A DNA stretch of 64,000 nucleotides from Candidatus Aminicenantota bacterium (GTDB lineage: Bacteria > Acidobacteriota > Aminicenantia > UBA2199), in contig JAPKZK010000104.1 of the NCBI GenBank assembly GCA_026393835.1, positions 124,001 through 188,000 of the forward strand, written 5' to 3'. Made by a program: the position numbers and the translations under genes. The notes below the pieces were generated by a model that saw only the letters and a list, made by a program, of their open reading frames with translations, ran no database searches and was not told where the DNA came from. This document shows, piece by piece, positions 49,248 to 58,956 of the stretch. Each line of letters opens with the position of its first letter. The stretch's first letter is position 1.

Positions 49248-49604
49248 TTAATAGATATCCGGGTTCTTCTTAATCAATTCCCGGTATTTTGCGGGAGTGG
49301 TTCCAAAATAGAGTTTGAAAATTCGAATAAAATAATCGCACCTGCAAAAGCCCATTGTCTTCGTTATTTCTTTTACGGTTATTTTATCATTCTCCCTCAG
49401 CAAAGTTGCGGCCCAACCTATCTTTATTTTGAAAATGAACTCTTCGATGGTAAACCCCTTCTCGCGCTTGAATGTCCGGGACAGGTGCGACCGGTTTATT
49501 TTTAAATGATTAGCGATGCTTTCTACGGTAAGCGCGGCAAGTTCATCCAGCTTCCGGGTTAAGACATACTCCACAACGCGGTTTGATAAGTCGCTACTTT
49601 TCAT
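49248..49604 (-). CDS. AraC-type regulator, DNA-binding domain only (copy 2)
   Basis: 118 aa, a paralogue of the protein at 47742-48104 and collinear with it along its full length: MKSSDLSNRVVEYVL against MKNSNISDRVLKFVL, and the same YFIRIFKLYFGTTPAKYREL end. It has two HTH motifs and no sensor domain. First gene of the unit with the type II thioesterase, and transcribed away from the EamA transporter gene across a 242-nt shared upstream region. Confidence 0.85.
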   Translation of the reverse strand: MKSSDLSNRVVEYVLTRKLDELAALTVESIANHLKINRSHLSRTFKREKGFTIEEFIFKIKIGWAATLLRENDKITVKEITKTMGFCRCDYFIRIFKLYFGTTPAKYRELIKKNPDIY

Positions 49605-49846
49605 TCTTGATATTTATCCAACGCCTATTCGAACCCCCGAATAGGCGACTATTTAAAATGTTCACTCATTCTCCGATCAAAACATTCAATCGATCTGAAC
49701 AAAACCGGGAATGACAATGTAAGAAATTACCAGCCTATATTTTAACAAAATTACCGGGTTTATGCAAATTTAATGAACGTTTAAATTAGAAAATTCTCTT
49801 GAATATCAGTCAAAAAAAGGATATGATGAGCACTGATAGGTAAAAC

Positions 49847-50737
49847 ATGAAACACAAACGAATGTTGGTTTATGCCGGCCTGGTGCTAACCATGATTTTC
49901 TGGGGCCTGTCTTATATATGGCTCAAAATGGTCTACCGGTTTATCGGTCCCATTACTACGACTTTCCTGCGGATGGCGGCTACGTCTTTTCTGCTGATGG
50001 CCATTGCCGCCTCCACAAAAAAACGACAAAAAATACAGCCGCGGGATTGGAAATTCGTTATCCTATTGTCTTTCTTCCATCCGTTCTTGTATTTCCTGTT
50101 CGAAAGTTTCGGCCTGAAACTGGTTTCCCCTACAGTGGCGGCGGTGATTGTCACAACCATCCCTCTTTTTATCCCTATCGCGGCCTTTTATCTTTTTAAT
50201 GAACGCCTTTCCGGGATGAATATCGTGGGAATGGCAATCTCCTTCCTGGGGGTGCTGCTGGTGATTGTGAAAAGGGATTTTTCTCTCTCGGCTTCCCCGC
50301 TGGGAATCGTTTTGCTGTTACTGGCCGTGGCTTCAGGGGTGGCGTATACTTCCTCGCTGCGTAAATTAACGGTTACTTACAATGCATTTACGCTGGTGAT
50401 GTACCAGAACCTATTGGGTATTTTCTGGTTTGCACCCTTCTTCGCGGCGTTCGACTTGAAGCAATTTCTAAGGGTCGATATCACGATGGAATGGGTGGGG
50501 CCGTTGATTCTGCTGGTGGTGTTTGCCTCGCTGCTGGCGTTTATTTTTTATACGACCGGGGTAAAAGAACTGGGCGCCGCCAAGGCAGGCATTTTCGGCA
50601 TCTCCATCCCTGCTTTCACGGCATTGTTTTCCTGGCTCCTGGCTGCGGAGCAACTGTCTATCCAACAAATAGCGGGAGTTCTTATCGTCATGGGGGGCCT
50701 GCTTATTTCACAAATAAGAACCAGGGGGCTCTTTTAA
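49847..50737 (+). CDS. EamA/DMT-family transporter
   Basis: 296 aa, about ten hydrophobic segments in two EamA repeats (FWGLSYIWLKMVYRFIGP in the first, GAAKAGIFGISIPAFTALF in the second). It starts at ATG 49847 behind a weak AGGT. Members of the drug/metabolite transporter family export metabolites or amino acids. Divergent from the AraC copy 2-thioesterase unit, so it could share regulation with the cluster and export a precursor or product; substrate unknown. Confidence 0.88.
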   Translation: MKHKRMLVYAGLVLTMIFWGLSYIWLKMVYRFIGPITTTFLRMAATSFLLMAIAASTKKRQKIQPRDWKFVILLSFFHPFLYFLFESFGLKLVSPTVAAVIVTTIPLFIPIAAFYLFNERLSGMNIVGMAISFLGVLLVIVKRDFSLSASPLGIVLLLLAVASGVAYTSSLRKLTVTYNAFTLVMYQNLLGIFWFAPFFAAFDLKQFLRVDITMEWVGPLILLVVFASLLAFIFYTTGVKELGAAKAGIFGISIPAFTALFSWLLAAEQLSIQQIAGVLIVMGGLLISQIRTRGLF

Positions 50738-50751
50738 AAAACGCGGTACTT

Positions 50752-50830
50752 ACCCCCTGGACCCCCGTAAAATTTTTATTTATCAAAAGTTTTTGGGGGT
50801 CCAGGACCCTTTTTTCAAAAAGGGTCCTGG
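50752..50830. terminator. Double hairpin between convergent genes; copy of a dispersed hairpin family
   Basis: Two overlapping inverted repeats lie between the EamA stop and the DUF4340 stop. One pairs CCTGGACCCCC (50756-50766) with GGGGGTCCAGG (50795-50805). The other pairs AGGACCC and GGGTCCT around a TTTTTTCAAAAA centre (about 50803-50828). It suits a bidirectional terminator. The part AAAAGTTTTTGGGGGTCC...TTTTTTCAAAAAGG also occurs in frame inside the synthetase genes. Confidence 0.75.
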
Positions 50831-50839
50831 TAGATTTTA

Positions 50840-51829
50840 TCATTTTTTCAGCAAATCCTCGGGTTTCTTCATTAACATATCGACCGAATAACTGTTGAGC
50901 AAAAAGGGATAAGGACTTTCCGATGAGACCGCCGGGTACATATCCGACTCTCCCGCCGCGCCTTTCTGCTCGCCCCCGGGTTTCTCATATATGGAAAGTA
51001 CATAATCTTTCTTTCCTTTCAACCTGACAGTGTAAATGGGGGCATTAAAATCCTCTTTCTTTTTACCCTCGATGAAATCATAGCACCTCAAAGCGGCCAA
51101 CTGGGCCAAAACAGCATCCAATGTGGCGGTATTTCCTTCTTTTCCATCCGGCATGGTCCAGGCCACTTCACCTTCGGTTGCCTGCGCCGGCGGCACAGGG
51201 GACGCATTCGCCGCCGCCGGTTTGGCGGTTTTGGTAAAGAGGAACTTTTTCCCATCCTTTATCATATCCACGGCGATCTCGCTGATTTCGTTTTTATCCA
51301 GCTTCAAGACATCTTTGGCCCGGAATTCCTTGAGGGGTTTATCGAAATTGACCCGGAAAACCTGGGCCCCGTAATATACCCGGTCATCATCCTTTATTTT
51401 CACAAAGGCATGGTTGTAAGTAGAGGCGGCTTTACCGAGCTCAAAATCCCGCACCACCTCTTCATTTCGATAGGCTTTCACATGGATGGCTTTGTCTTTA
51501 CCGAGGTCGTACTGGGTATAGTTCTTCGAGCTGGACGCCAGGTCGGTGAGGACCAAATCTTTGATGTTATTGGTAATATCGGTTATCACAGAGCTTTCCA
51601 CGGGATAGCCCAATGGATCGATCCACCAGAGGCCATCTTTTTTTATCAATTTAATGGTCTGGCCGGGTTTTGCAATTTCAATCCCGGTAAGCGCATCGAC
51701 ATCGATGGGTTTCAATTCGGGCAACCGATAATGGACTTTATCCGTACCTTTAAAGACCAGGTAAAGAAGGAGCGCCGCAATCAGCGCCCCCAATATGATG
51801 TATTCATTCTTAACGGCTTTCTTGCTCAT
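50840..51829 (-). CDS. DUF4340 protein of ABC-2 exporter operon
   Basis: 329 aa, ATG 51829 with AAGGAGG 5 nt upstream. One N-terminal membrane segment (residues about 11-26), then a periplasmic-type domain rich in beta structure (DGLWWIDPLGYPVESSVI, LGKAASTYNHAFVKIKDDDRVYY) typical of DUF4340. It is the last gene of a four-gene operon with a GldG-like protein, permease and ATPase; such operons are common in Bacteroidetes and related phyla. The exact function is unknown. Confidence 0.85.
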   Translation of the reverse strand: MSKKAVKNEYIILGALIAALLLYLVFKGTDKVHYRLPELKPIDVDALTGIEIAKPGQTIKLIKKDGLWWIDPLGYPVESSVITDITNNIKDLVLTDLASSSKNYTQYDLGKDKAIHVKAYRNEEVVRDFELGKAASTYNHAFVKIKDDDRVYYGAQVFRVNFDKPLKEFRAKDVLKLDKNEISEIAVDMIKDGKKFLFTKTAKPAAANASPVPPAQATEGEVAWTMPDGKEGNTATLDAVLAQLAALRCYDFIEGKKKEDFNAPIYTVRLKGKKDYVLSIYEKPGGEQKGAAGESDMYPAVSSESPYPFLLNSYSVDMLMKKPEDLLKK

Positions 51830-51868
51830 ATTGCCTCCTTATTCTTCAGGTTCATTGCGTTCTGCCTG

Positions 51869-54118
51869 TTATTTGCTGAACATGGCCTGGATTTGTCTCT
51901 TCCGGGCGGTCCGCCGACCCCAGATGATAATACCCATCAGGATGAATAACGCAGGCAAACCCCAGATATTAAAAATCTTGGCCAATACTTTTGCAAAAGG
52001 CGAAATGTTCTTTTTCAAGGGGTTGAAACGCTGGACTTTACTGCGCATTACCGCAATATCCTCGCGGTTGTTCAGGTAATCGAGGGTATTGATTATGAAA
52101 TCGGCGTTGGGATTAGGATAACCCCTCTGCTGCTGCAAGACATTGTCCCTCAACATATCGCTGGAACCGATCAAAAAGATTTTACCGGGTTTTCCTTTGC
52201 TGAGAATGCCTTTCTCCTCCTTAACCCGGGTTTCTTTTATTACCGGCTTCTCGTCTTTCTTTGCTTCGGGCTTTTTATCTTTCTCGTTCTCACCGGGGAG
52301 GAATTTTGAAGGTAGTTCGGTTTCTCCTTCTTTGGTTTCTTTCATTTCGGGTTTTCCAGGGATGGGTTTATCGGCAAAATAGCTGGGGAATTGTCCTTCA
52401 AGGATATAGGCCAGGGGTCTGCTCTGCATTTCTTTGGGGTCTTTGGGCGGCTGGATCATAAAGGGCATTAAATTGATGCGGCCCGACATTTCCCAGGATT
52501 TGTTCGAAGAGGAGAACAATTCCGTTAATTTTAAGCCGGCGTTTTTGATTTTCTCTTTATCCGCTTCCAGGGGAGAGGTTTTGATGACCACCAATTGTTT
52601 GAGATTATCCAGGAAAGAGACATCATGGTTGATTTTTTCATTTGGGATCAAGGGAATGAAATAAATAGGCATTTCATTGCCTTCCCTATCGCGGTTTATA
52701 TAGCAGTTTTCATCCAGTAAATAGGATTTTTTCACGGTCAGGCCGTAATGATTCAATAGTTTTTCCAGTCCGGTATTGATGGGTAGGTAAACGGGTTGTT
52801 GAAATTGCTGCCGGTTCTGCGACTGGATTTCATTGAAAGCGTCCAGGAATATGGCCAGGGATTTTCCTTTCATCAGGAACTGGTCGATCTGGAGCAATTC
52901 CCAATCGCTAAAAGTTTCTTTGGGACCGGCAATGATGAGGGTATCGATGCTTTCCGGGACGGCATCTTCTTGCAGGGTGACCGGTTTCACGGAATAGGAA
53001 TTGCTTAAGAGGTCATTGAAGGATTTCAATGCATCGGGCTGCTGCTGCTGCTGCATCATCTGGGGTGGGGCATCCGATTGGAGGGCGGGGGCGCCGTGGC
53101 TGGATAGGTAGCCGACGTCTTCATTGATATCGATGAGGCCGTCGATATTATCGTTGATAAAGTTCTCGACTTCTTTTAAATCGACGATGACGTATTGTTC
53201 TTCGGGTCCCCGCTCGGTCAAGGCTAATTTCCGGCTCAATAGTCCCTGTTCGATGCTTTTTTCGCCATATTCCAGGCCGAATGCCATGATCGCCTTGCCG
53301 GCCGGGATAATTCCCGTCGGGGTATTGAGCTGCGGCCACTGTAAACCGAACCGTTCATAGCGTCTCAACTGTTCCGGGGTTCCCTCGCCCATGGCAGGAT
53401 CGATGGTAACGAACTGTAACTGGCCGTAGGACCTGCTGTTAAGCCTGTCCACGATGCCCTGCAAACCGGGTTTCAATCCTTCCAGGCCCTGGAGTTTGAG
53501 AACCGGGGCGATCTGGGCAATGGAAGAAGAGGTCACCAGGTTGATTTTTATTTTCTGGGGCAGATTGACCAGTGCGGAAATTTTATTATTCATTTTTTGG
53601 ATGGCGCTGGTGATTTTGTATTCCAGGCCTTCGGTGCTGTCGATGACCGGGATTTTTTCCATTATGTCGCCATGGATTAAGACCATTCCCATATAGGCCC
53701 GCTGCATTTTTATCTGGTCTTTATCTACGGCCTGGACATTGGCGGGGTAGATGCCGTAATCCTGGGCCAGTTTGCGGTTCTTTTCGACGTCCCCGGCGCC
53801 CAGGCCTTCTTCTTCCGCGCTGACATTGTAAAAACGATAGCTCACTTGATCGTTGGAATTGGCTTCATACTCTGCCAGCATGTCTTTGAGGTAACGTTCG
53901 ACGTTGTTATAGGGCGCGGGAAGGTTTTTGGTGAAGAATACGTTGACGGTGAGGGGTTCCTTGAGGGTTGAAACGGCCTTGATACTGGCTTTAGACAAGG
54001 AATAAAGGCCGTTGCCGGTTAAATCTACCCGGAAAAACAGGTTCCTGCCCACTACGTTGATCAATACCAATACGACCAGGTAAAGAATGAATTTATAATA
54101 TTTTTGTTTGCCATTCAT
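51869..54118 (-). CDS. GldG-family ABC-associated membrane protein
   Basis: 749 aa. One membrane segment at each end (about 9-30 and 715-735, LPALFILMGIIIWG) encloses a large extracytoplasmic part. The family region includes LTGNGLYSLSKASIKAVSTL and a SSHGAPALQS loop. A Gln/Pro/Met-rich stretch near residue 355 and a Lys/Glu/Pro-rich stretch near 610-650 look like flexible linkers. It follows the permease by 10 nt. In gliding bacteria GldG is part of the GldAFG transporter; here the same layout implies an exporter of unknown cargo. Confidence 0.88.
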   Translation of the reverse strand: MNGKQKYYKFILYLVVLVLINVVGRNLFFRVDLTGNGLYSLSKASIKAVSTLKEPLTVNVFFTKNLPAPYNNVERYLKDMLAEYEANSNDQVSYRFYNVSAEEEGLGAGDVEKNRKLAQDYGIYPANVQAVDKDQIKMQRAYMGMVLIHGDIMEKIPVIDSTEGLEYKITSAIQKMNNKISALVNLPQKIKINLVTSSSIAQIAPVLKLQGLEGLKPGLQGIVDRLNSRSYGQLQFVTIDPAMGEGTPEQLRRYERFGLQWPQLNTPTGIIPAGKAIMAFGLEYGEKSIEQGLLSRKLALTERGPEEQYVIVDLKEVENFINDNIDGLIDINEDVGYLSSHGAPALQSDAPPQMMQQQQQPDALKSFNDLLSNSYSVKPVTLQEDAVPESIDTLIIAGPKETFSDWELLQIDQFLMKGKSLAIFLDAFNEIQSQNRQQFQQPVYLPINTGLEKLLNHYGLTVKKSYLLDENCYINRDREGNEMPIYFIPLIPNEKINHDVSFLDNLKQLVVIKTSPLEADKEKIKNAGLKLTELFSSSNKSWEMSGRINLMPFMIQPPKDPKEMQSRPLAYILEGQFPSYFADKPIPGKPEMKETKEGETELPSKFLPGENEKDKKPEAKKDEKPVIKETRVKEEKGILSKGKPGKIFLIGSSDMLRDNVLQQQRGYPNPNADFIINTLDYLNNREDIAVMRSKVQRFNPLKKNISPFAKVLAKIFNIWGLPALFILMGIIIWGRRTARKRQIQAMFSK

Positions 54119-54128
54119 GTTAATCTCC

Positions 54129-54851
54129 TTATTTCTTTTCCTGCATAATCAGGTTGGCCCCGTAGAGGGCGACAAAGATGACCGAGAGGAAATAGAGGAT
54201 ATTCCGACTGTCGATGACGCCTTTGGCAATATCCGCGAAATGGTATTTGGCGCTGAAAAACTGGAAGAAGCCTACCATGGAATCGGGCAGGAAGAACAGC
54301 AGGAAATCGGTCAGCAGGGCCAGGCAGACGCAGATGGCCATGCCGATGATAAAAGCCACCACCTGGTTGCGGGTCATGGCGGAAGCCAGCAGTCCGATGG
54401 CGCTGAAAGCGGCGCCCAGGAGCAGCGCCCCGAAGTAACTGCCCAGCACCGGGCCCCAATCCAGGCTGCCCATGAATGTAACGGTAACGGCATACGCCAA
54501 CGTGGGCGCCAACATAACCGCCAAAAAAGCAACGGCGGCCAGGAATTTGCCCACGATGATGTCCCGGAAGGTCACGGGCAGGGTCAACAGGAGCTCATAG
54601 GTCCCCATGTTCATTTCCTCGGAAAACAGCCGCATGGTCACTGCCGGGATGATAAAGGCAAAGGCCGGCGGCAGTATGGAAAAAAAGCCCACCAAACTGG
54701 CCTGGTCATTGAGGAAAAAGGTGGAAAAAAACAACCAACCCATGATCAACAGGAATATGGAAATGACGATGTAAGCGATGGGTGAGACGAAATACGATTT
54801 AAACTCTTTTTTAAAAATATGTTTGACATTTTCCGTGGTTTTGTTTTTCAT
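54129..54851 (-). CDS. ABC-2 type permease (GldF-like)
   Basis: 240 aa with about six membrane segments. It begins at ATG 54851, overlapping the ATPase stop as ATGA. The N-terminal FKKEFKSYFVSPIAYIVIS and LFSEEMNMGTYELLLTLPVT motifs are typical of ABC-2 permeases of the GldF/NosY type. It pairs with the ATPase encoded just upstream. Confidence 0.92.
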   Translation of the reverse strand: MKNKTTENVKHIFKKEFKSYFVSPIAYIVISIFLLIMGWLFFSTFFLNDQASLVGFFSILPPAFAFIIPAVTMRLFSEEMNMGTYELLLTLPVTFRDIIVGKFLAAVAFLAVMLAPTLAYAVTVTFMGSLDWGPVLGSYFGALLLGAAFSAIGLLASAMTRNQVVAFIIGMAICVCLALLTDFLLFFLPDSMVGFFQFFSAKYHFADIAKGVIDSRNILYFLSVIFVALYGANLIMQEKK

Positions 54852-55570
54852 TGGTTATCCCCCCTGGTTAGATTCCTGAATAGCTCCTCGAACGATTGAT
54901 CTTTGGTTAAGTCATTCAGTTGATCGATGGTTAAGTCCGCCGCCAGTTTTCCTTTGTTGATAATCACGAACCGGTCGCAGGTGGCTTTTGCTTCGCTGAG
55001 GATATGGGTGGAAAAGATAATGGTTTTTTCTTTGCCGATGCGTTTGATGATTTCCCGTGTATCGACGATCTGGTTGGGGTCGAGGCCCACGGTGGGTTCA
55101 TCCAGCACCAGTATTTCCGGGTTTCCCATCAGGGCGTGGGCGATGCCTACGCGCTGCCGGTATCCTTTGGACAGTTGGTTGACGGTTTTGTGCATGACTT
55201 CATTCAAACTGCAAAGGTCGGCCAGTTCTTTGATATGAGGGAGTTTCCCGGCTTCGGCAACGCCGCGGATGTCCGCGATGTAATCGAGGTAGTCATATAC
55301 CAGCATGTCGTGGTAAATGGGTGCGGACTCGGGGAGATAGCCGATGAGTTTTTTAATCTCCAACTGGTCGTCATGGATGTCGTAATCTTTGACTTTAATA
55401 GTTCCATCGGTGGCCTGCAGGTAGCCGGTCAAAATCCTGTAAGTGGTGGTTTTACCGGCGCCGTTGGGTCCCAGGAACCCCAGGATCTCGCCTTTTTTCA
55501 CTTCGAAGCTGACATGGTCTACGGCGCATACATCGCCATAGTACCTGGTCAGGTTTTCAAATTTAATCAT
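54848..55570 (-). CDS. ABC transporter ATP-binding protein
   Basis: 240 aa, ATG 55570 with AGGAGG 5 nt upstream; first gene of the exporter operon. Walker A GPNGAGKTT near residue 36, Q-loop GYLPES, signature LSKGYRQRVG near 134, Walker B ILVLDEPTVGLDP near 153, and an H-loop FSTH. It powers the ABC-2 permease encoded next. Confidence 0.95.
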   Translation of the reverse strand: MIKFENLTRYYGDVCAVDHVSFEVKKGEILGFLGPNGAGKTTTYRILTGYLQATDGTIKVKDYDIHDDQLEIKKLIGYLPESAPIYHDMLVYDYLDYIADIRGVAEAGKLPHIKELADLCSLNEVMHKTVNQLSKGYRQRVGIAHALMGNPEILVLDEPTVGLDPNQIVDTREIIKRIGKEKTIIFSTHILSEAKATCDRFVIINKGKLAADLTIDQLNDLTKDQSFEELFRNLTRGDNQ

Positions 55571-55689
55571 TCGCTCCTCCTATAGAATTTAAGGATTTAT
55601 TGTATATGTTGTTTTTTCAATCTATCATCGAGCTTAAATAAGAGAAAATTTTATCAAAAATGTGGTTTTTGTCAAGGGGGTCCATGCTT

Positions 55690-56721
55690 TTATCCTGTCC
55701 ACTTGCTCATGACCTCCCGGGTTTCTTTGAATATCCTGGGGGAGTCCAGTTCATAGGGGCATTTCTTTACGCATTCGCGGCATTCGATGCAGTCTTTATA
55801 GGATTTGGGCAGGTTGTGGGCGCGTTCCATGGCCCAGCCCTGGAGGTTGTAGCGGAAAAAGTAAGCGCGTAAGACATGGAGAAAGGAGATGGGCAATCCC
55901 TGGGGGCAGGGCATGCAGTATTCGCAGCGCCTGCAGAAATTTTCTTCCAGTCCTTTTTTTTCTTCTTCCAGGGCGGCCAGGTCTTCCGCGCCCAGGGGGC
56001 CGGGTTTTTCAAGGGCGGTGAGGTTTTCCGCCGCCTGGTATACGGCGTCCATGCCGGGGATGACCACATCGGCGCCGGCAGCCAAACTGAACCGCAGGGC
56101 CAGGGGTACATTTTTAAATGCGCTGCCGGCCACGGGTTTCATGGCGATAATGCCGAGGCCTTTTTCTTTGGCATAGGGCAGTAGTTCAGGCACGCATGCT
56201 TGTTCGATGTAGTTGAGCGGTACTTGCACCGTGGCAAAGTCGAAAGATTTCAATGCCTTCATGAGCACGGGAGGTTTGTGGCCGGTGACGCCGATGAAGC
56301 GGATTTTCCCTTGTTTTTGGGCGTTTTGCAGGGCTTCCAGTGCGCCGCCCGGGGCCAGGGATTGTTGGAGTTGCTCTTCGCCGGCGATGTTGTGGCACTG
56401 GTAGAGGTCGATATAATCGGTTTTCAAGTATTTTAAAGCGGTTTCCAGGTCCGCGGCAGCGTTTTTGCCGTCCCTTGAAAAGGTTTTGCTGGCGATGATG
56501 TATTTATGGCGGGGGTATTGGGAGAGCACACGGCCCATTTTCTCTTCGCTGTCGGTATAGGCGCGGGAGGAATCGAAAAAGTTTATGCCCAGATCCAGGG
56601 CTGTTTTAAGTAGTTTATCCGACTCTTCGAAAGTAAGTCTCTGGATGGGAATTCCGCCGAAACCGATGGGGTTGACTTTCAAGCCGGTTTTGCCTAAGGG
56701 AACATATATGTCTTCGTACAT
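55690..56721 (-). CDS. Aldo/keto reductase with C-terminal 4Fe-4S cluster motifs
   Basis: 343 aa, ATG 56721 behind GAGGT. The barrel carries FFDSSRAYTDSEEKMG with the catalytic Asp and Tyr, and a YQCHN strand end. After residue about 265 come CRRCEYCMPCP and CIECRECVKKCP, two ferredoxin-like cysteine clusters. This fused arrangement is a common subfamily in anaerobes. It stands alone between the ABC operon and an ATPase gene, with no sign of a link to the peptide cluster. Confidence 0.9.
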   Translation of the reverse strand: MYEDIYVPLGKTGLKVNPIGFGGIPIQRLTFEESDKLLKTALDLGINFFDSSRAYTDSEEKMGRVLSQYPRHKYIIASKTFSRDGKNAAADLETALKYLKTDYIDLYQCHNIAGEEQLQQSLAPGGALEALQNAQKQGKIRFIGVTGHKPPVLMKALKSFDFATVQVPLNYIEQACVPELLPYAKEKGLGIIAMKPVAGSAFKNVPLALRFSLAAGADVVIPGMDAVYQAAENLTALEKPGPLGAEDLAALEEEKKGLEENFCRRCEYCMPCPQGLPISFLHVLRAYFFRYNLQGWAMERAHNLPKSYKDCIECRECVKKCPYELDSPRIFKETREVMSKWTG

Positions 56722-56824
56722 GTGTTTATACCTCGATTTTTTATATTAAGAAAACACAAAAGGAGGAAGGGGGTATTATACCATATTTATTAGCTGTAAC
56801 GAAATATACTTCTTAGCTGGATTT

Positions 56825-58444
56825 TTAATCGACTCGCCCGATGGCGATGATGAGCGCAGTCACTTTCTTATCCCCCACCGGGAAATATTGGGGATCGCAT
56901 GTTTCACCTACCGGCGTCTTTGTATCGAAGACCACGAGATAACCTTCATGGTAAAATTCCGAAGCCAGGTATTTCCCGGCTACCTGCGCGATCCCCTGTT
57001 TTAGCGTCCGGGTTATGTTGGATTGACGATTGACTTTTGTCTCGATAATATATTTATAACCCTTATATGTCAGCATAATATCCATGACCCCCAGCCCGGA
57101 TTTCACTTCATATCCCAGTTCTCCCCCGCCGCCTTTGACAAACTGGTACAGCCACGCCGTCAGCAGGAATTGGCCGGTCTTTTCATAGGGTTTCTTTTCT
57201 TTATAAAAGGCCTGCACCCCGATCTGCGCTGTGTATTCCTCGAAATCCAGGAGTATATTTTCCATGTCCAGGCGGTTACCGGGCAATTCGTATCTTTGCG
57301 GGGGGATATCTTCATAAGCGTTCACTTCTTCGAAAAACGTTTTCACAAATATGGATTTATATATATTATTGGCCACAACCGCATGCCCATTTTCATCCTT
57401 TAGCAATCCATACTGTTCCAACCATGATTGTTCCTCATCGTAAGCGAGGTATTGGACATTATCGAAAACGATTTCGACGAATGTTTCTTTATACAGTTTC
57501 GCTTTTTCATAAAGGTTGTCGAAGTGGTCATTTTTCTCTCTCATAAGGATTTGAAGGGCTTTTTCTACATCTTTTTCATCGATGGGTTCTATTGTGCAGG
57601 GCTTAACATTGACGGTCAGAATTGTGCCCAGCCGGTTGACCAGCCAGGTTTGCCCATGGGTTTCTTCGTGGACCTTCTTTACCGCTTCTTCGGTAAAGGG
57701 TTGGTCGGTTTCCGCTGTATATTGCGTATAAAGGTCCCGGACATTTTTTAATGAAAACGGGGGCAGTTCCACATGATCGGCAATATTGAACGGGGACACG
57801 CCGCCGACGACGAGTTTGGTAATATTGCGAATGCCGATCAGTCCGACGGAATAGAGGGCTTTTTGTTTGAGTTCTTTGTAATCGTGGTACAGCGTCCGTA
57901 AAGCATTAAGAAAATTTTCCAATTCGTGTAAGGGGATGCCGTCGAACTCGTCTATGAAAATAACGATCTTTTTGAACTGGAGAATCCGGTTTAATTCATT
58001 AAAAAGCATCCTGAGAGAAATATGGTCTGTTAAATGATGACTTTCTATAAACTGGTTTACGGCCTCGGCTTTTTCGCAGCGAACTTCTCTCAGCCTGTCA
58101 AGCAATTGCCCGTAGAGATTTTTTTCGATCAGGGAATAGAAACTGTCTTTATTTAAATTTTTGTAATCCAGGAAGCTTAATAAGATAACCACATAGGTGG
58201 GATCGCCGTGCAACAAGCGGCAGGTTTCCTTAAGGAATGTCGTTTTGCCGCTTTGTCTTGGGGCAAACATGGAAAAATACCGCCCCAGGTCCACCATGGT
58301 TTTAATGTCTTGTTTTTTTGTATTAGTAACGTTGTCTAATAAAACATAATATGCTGCTTCCGGGTTTACGGTTCCCGAATCTTCAAAGAAACGTACCGGT
58401 TTTCGATACGATTTTTCGTTTATATTTCCTGGTTTGTCGTTCAT
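56825..58444 (-). CDS. AAA ATPase with C-terminal PD-(D/E)XK nuclease-like domain
   Basis: 539 aa. The N-terminal ATPase has Walker A APRQSGKTTFLKE (near residue 75) and Walker B KIVIFIDEFDGIP (near 160). The C-terminal part shows MDIMLTYKGYKYIIETKVNR, the Asp...Glu-x-Lys pattern of restriction-like nucleases (PDDEXK_9 type), followed by GIAQVAGKYLAS. Such genes occur in many copies in uncultured bacteria and Bacteroidetes; their role is unknown, with mobility or defence suggested. A second, unrelated ATPase family lies at 61,647. Confidence 0.82.
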   Translation of the reverse strand: MNDKPGNINEKSYRKPVRFFEDSGTVNPEAAYYVLLDNVTNTKKQDIKTMVDLGRYFSMFAPRQSGKTTFLKETCRLLHGDPTYVVILLSFLDYKNLNKDSFYSLIEKNLYGQLLDRLREVRCEKAEAVNQFIESHHLTDHISLRMLFNELNRILQFKKIVIFIDEFDGIPLHELENFLNALRTLYHDYKELKQKALYSVGLIGIRNITKLVVGGVSPFNIADHVELPPFSLKNVRDLYTQYTAETDQPFTEEAVKKVHEETHGQTWLVNRLGTILTVNVKPCTIEPIDEKDVEKALQILMREKNDHFDNLYEKAKLYKETFVEIVFDNVQYLAYDEEQSWLEQYGLLKDENGHAVVANNIYKSIFVKTFFEEVNAYEDIPPQRYELPGNRLDMENILLDFEEYTAQIGVQAFYKEKKPYEKTGQFLLTAWLYQFVKGGGGELGYEVKSGLGVMDIMLTYKGYKYIIETKVNRQSNITRTLKQGIAQVAGKYLASEFYHEGYLVVFDTKTPVGETCDPQYFPVGDKKVTALIIAIGRVD

Positions 58445-58580
58445 GTCTTAATGATATTGCACAGGTTAAGATTTGTCAAGGTCTGCCGTGAAAATATGAA
58501 AATGGGGCAAACGGGGATAGGTGAAAAATTTCCCATCTAAAGTGAGGCTAGAATTTCAAATTTTTTTTCCTGGTTCTCTC

Positions 58581-58608
58581 TTGACAACGATTATCTTTTG
58601 GTTAAAAT
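58581..58608 (+). promoter_or_regulatory. Sigma70-type promoter for the BrnT operon
   Basis: TTGACA at 58581-58586 and TAAAAT at 58603-58608 with a 16-nt spacer, about 80 nt before the BrnT start. The -35 is a perfect consensus. Confidence 0.65.
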
Positions 58609-58686
58609 AGAGTCATCCGTTATGCAAGTATAAAAAAAGAATACTGAGCTAAGAATCGAAAGTAAGATAGGAGTTAGTAAACAACA

Positions 58687-58956
58687 GTGCAATTCGAATG
58701 GGACCCTAAGAAGGCCAGGCAAAACATTAAAAAGCACGGCGTTTCTTTTGACGAAGCCGTAACTGCTTTCTACGATCCGTTATCGGCTACCTTTAGCGAC
58801 CCTGACCATTCGGTGGGAGAGCAGCGATATATAACCATCGGTTTCTCATCCCAGGGCCTCCTCCTGGTTGTTGCGCACGCGGAGAGGAAAAAGAATATTC
58901 GCATCATTAGTGCAAGACCTGCGACTGCACATGAGAGGAAAAAACATGAAAGTTAA
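58687..58956 (+). CDS. brnT: BrnT-family toxin
   Basis: 89 aa from GTG 58687. BrnT proteins are small ribonuclease toxins of type II toxin-antitoxin systems. The family pattern is clear: FEWDPKKARQNIKKHGVSFDEA at the start, a central DPDHSVGEQRYITIG and the C-terminal RIISARPATAHERKKHE. The next gene overlaps it by 11 nt, as expected for a toxin-first operon. Confidence 0.92.
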   Translation: MQFEWDPKKARQNIKKHGVSFDEAVTAFYDPLSATFSDPDHSVGEQRYITIGFSSQGLLLVVAHAERKKNIRIISARPATAHERKKHES

